This document shows, piece after piece, positions 62,704 to 64,000 of a stretch of DNA of 64,000 bases. A model generated the notes under the pieces. It did no database searches. It was not told the origin of the DNA and worked only from the letters and a program-made list of their open reading frames with translations. The stretch covers positions 497,645 to 561,644 of the forward strand of contig DEMN01000012.1 in the NCBI GenBank assembly GCA_002359215.1, given 5' to 3'. Both the position numbers and the translations under genes were made by a program. Each line of letters starts with the position of its first letter. The stretch's first letter is position 1. Origin of the DNA: Flavobacteriales bacterium UBA2669 (GTDB lineage Bacteria; Bacteroidota; Bacteroidia; Flavobacteriales_E; Vicingaceae).

Positions 62704-62732
62704 AAAAAGAGGAACTTTAAGTTCCTCTTTTT
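62704..62732. terminator. Rho-independent terminator after the T9SS protein gene
   Basis: Arms AAAAAGAGGAAC (62704-62715) and GTTCCTCTTTTT (62721-62732) are perfect around a 5-base loop. It lies 11 bases past the stop of the gene at 62744 and separates it from the KAS III operon. Confidence 0.9.
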
Positions 62733-62743
62733 ATTGGGTATTT

Positions 62744-64000
62744 TTATCTTATCAATGTTAGGGTGCCTTTTTGGAAATATTCTTTACCATCTATGCCTTC
62801 TGCTCTGATAATAAAGTAATAAGTTCCATCAGCAGCATCTGCGCCAGAAAGTGTTTTTCCATCCCACATGCCGTTTACATTGTTCCAAGAAAACATTTTT
62901 TGTCCCCATCTGTTATAAATTTCTCCTTCAACATGTTTTAAGTTTATACCATCAACTCTAAAAAAGTCATTGCTTCCATCACCATTAGGGGTGAAAATGG
63001 TTGGTATTAAAATACTTGATTCATCAAATACTTCTATTATAACAGTAGCAGTATCCCAACAAACCCCATTAGTTACAATAAGTGTTGCAGTAAATGAACC
63101 TGGGTTAGTATAGGTATGGGTTGGTTCAAAGATAGTGTCTGTAGAGCCATTTCCAAAATTCCAGAAATAATTAGTAGCACCAGCACTTCCATTTCCAAAG
63201 AATACATCTAATGGAGATGAACCTGTTATAGGTGTAGCATTAATTACTGCATCTACAAAATTTACAGTTATAGTTACAGAATCCATTTCACTAGAACAAG
63301 AACCAACATTATTTGCATATATGGTAACACTTCCTCCACTTGTTGGAACATAAGTAAGAGGGTTTCCTGTCCCAATAACTATTGTACCAGCAGCATCAGC
63401 ATACCATGTTACAGTTCCTGTACCTGTTGTGTTTGCAGAAAGATTTAAGGTGTCGTTTAAGCAAATAGGATTAACAGGGTTTATGTTAATTGTATTTTGT
63501 GGATTAATTGTTATTTGTACAGAGTCTACAGAAGGACAAGCGTTTCCTGCAGAAGTTGTATTATAATAAACGGTGAAACTACCTATACCAGTCGCTTGTA
63601 TATCCACTTCTCCTGTGGCAACATTAATAGTTCCTAATGGAGATATAGTGAATGTACCGCCATTAGTTCCTGTAATGGTAGGTATAGGGTTATTATCTGC
63701 TTCACAGAAAGTAGTTGAAGAATAATTAAATGAAGCATCATCATCTGCATTAATCACAACAGAATGTACTAAAGTTTCAGTACAAGGAGCAGCACCAACA
63801 GCATAGGTTATACTTACATTAGTACCACCTAAACCAGTTGGGTCAAAATTATTCCCTGTAACTCCTGTTCCTGAGAAACTTCCACCGCTAGATCCGGTTA
63901 CTAATGTTGATAAATCTATAGGAGTAGCACTTTCACACATTGGTCCTGGATTAGTCCATGAAGCATCAAATGTGGATACATTTATAGTGTGTGTTTGAGT
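62744..64000 (-). CDS. T9SS-secreted multidomain protein (PKD, gliding-motility-type C-terminal domain), 5' end beyond window
   Basis: The frame stays open to base 64000, so the N-terminus is outside; at least 418 residues are visible. From the open end there are Ig-like/adhesin repeats rich in Gly, Thr and Ser, each ending in TINP- or SVVINADD-like phrases. A PKD domain (VFFGNGSAGATNYFWNFGNGS, then THTYTNPGSFTATLIVTNG) and the CHU_C/TIGR04131-type C-terminal domain follow, with IPTIFTPNGDGSNDFFRV, IYNRWGQKMF and DGTYYFIIRAEG, ending in LTLIR. That domain directs export through the type IX system. It is probably a large surface adhesin or matrix protein. Confidence 0.93.
   Translation of the reverse strand, partial: TQTHTINVSTFDASWTNPGPMCESATPIDLSTLVTGSSGGSFSGTGVTGNNFDPTGLGGTNVSITYAVGAAPCTETLVHSVVINADDDASFNYSSTTFCEADNNPIPTITGTNGGTFTISPLGTINVATGEVDIQATGIGSFTVYYNTTSAGNACPSVDSVQITINPQNTININPVNPICLNDTLNLSANTTGTGTVTWYADAAGTIVIGTGNPLTYVPTSGGSVTIYANNVGSCSSEMDSVTITVNFVDAVINATPITGSSPLDVFFGNGSAGATNYFWNFGNGSTDTIFEPTHTYTNPGSFTATLIVTNGVCWDTATVIIEVFDESSILIPTIFTPNGDGSNDFFRVDGINLKHVEGEIYNRWGQKMFSWNNVNGMWDGKTLSGADAADGTYYFIIRAEGIDGKEYFQKGTLTLIR

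Overview
The window is AT-rich DNA from a member of the Bacteroidota, most likely of flavobacterial type. The basis is mixed. Seen in the sequence are a fused LpxC-FabZ gene, a C-terminal 'gliding motility-associated' sorting domain of the type IX secretion system (T9SS), a DPP7-type S46 peptidase, a PorE-like OmpA protein, promoter -7 boxes of the form TAnnTTTG, and almost no Shine-Dalgarno sequences. The assignment to this phylum follows from what is known of those traits. Species cannot be named from this evidence.

Layout. 1-2200: three minus-strand genes (a DinB-like protein cut by the window edge and two unknown membrane proteins), separated by GC-richer palindromic linkers that look like accessory DNA. 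2300-7750: dnaK, a PorE-like OmpA protein and a TPR protein. 7830-16225: housekeeping genes (prmC, etfBA, a bifunctional-nuclease-family protein, a nucleoside transporter, a sodium:solute symporter, a YqgE/AlgH protein, pdxH). 16279-20756: queuosine-precursor transporter, Nudix hydrolase, a DUF4197 lipoprotein, a PagL-like lipid A deacylase and an SLC13-type transporter. 20928-24869: lipid A operon lpxD - lpxC/fabZ - lpxA - efp. 24954-35228: DPP7-type peptidase, barrel protein, SpoIIE phosphatase, accD, fbaA, LMW phosphatase, lpxB, surE, corA. 35314-35398: tRNA-Ser(GGA). 35521-36212: two HMA metal-binding proteins. 36260-43506: one minus-strand unit carrying a chain-length determinant, an O-antigen ligase/polymerase, kynureninase, a TPR-SpoIIE phosphatase and kynurenine 3-monooxygenase. 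43583-49187: DoxX-thioredoxin protein, tiny Cys-rich lipoprotein, OmpA/TPR lipoprotein, folK, sppA.

The most distinctive part is 49242-62626. One minus-strand operon (57281 to 49242) encodes two aspartyl/asparaginyl beta-hydroxylase-like enzymes, two sulfotransferases, an MBOAT O-acyltransferase with its SGNH partner, and a GT-C/TPR membrane protein. A third hydroxylase paralogue is divergently transcribed. A second minus-strand operon (62626 to 58049) encodes two KAS III enzymes around an acyl carrier protein, an SDR reductase, a family 2 glycosyltransferase and a GNAT acyltransferase. I infer that the two operons build and decorate (short hydroxy-acyl, O-acyl, sulfate, hydroxyl) a cell-surface glycan, glycolipid or peptide. 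This is the best candidate for an undescribed system. The window ends inside a large T9SS-secreted PKD-containing protein (62744 to beyond 64000).

No rRNA, CRISPR array, insertion sequence, prophage or classical riboswitch was recognised. No stretch longer than about 300 bases lacks a gene.
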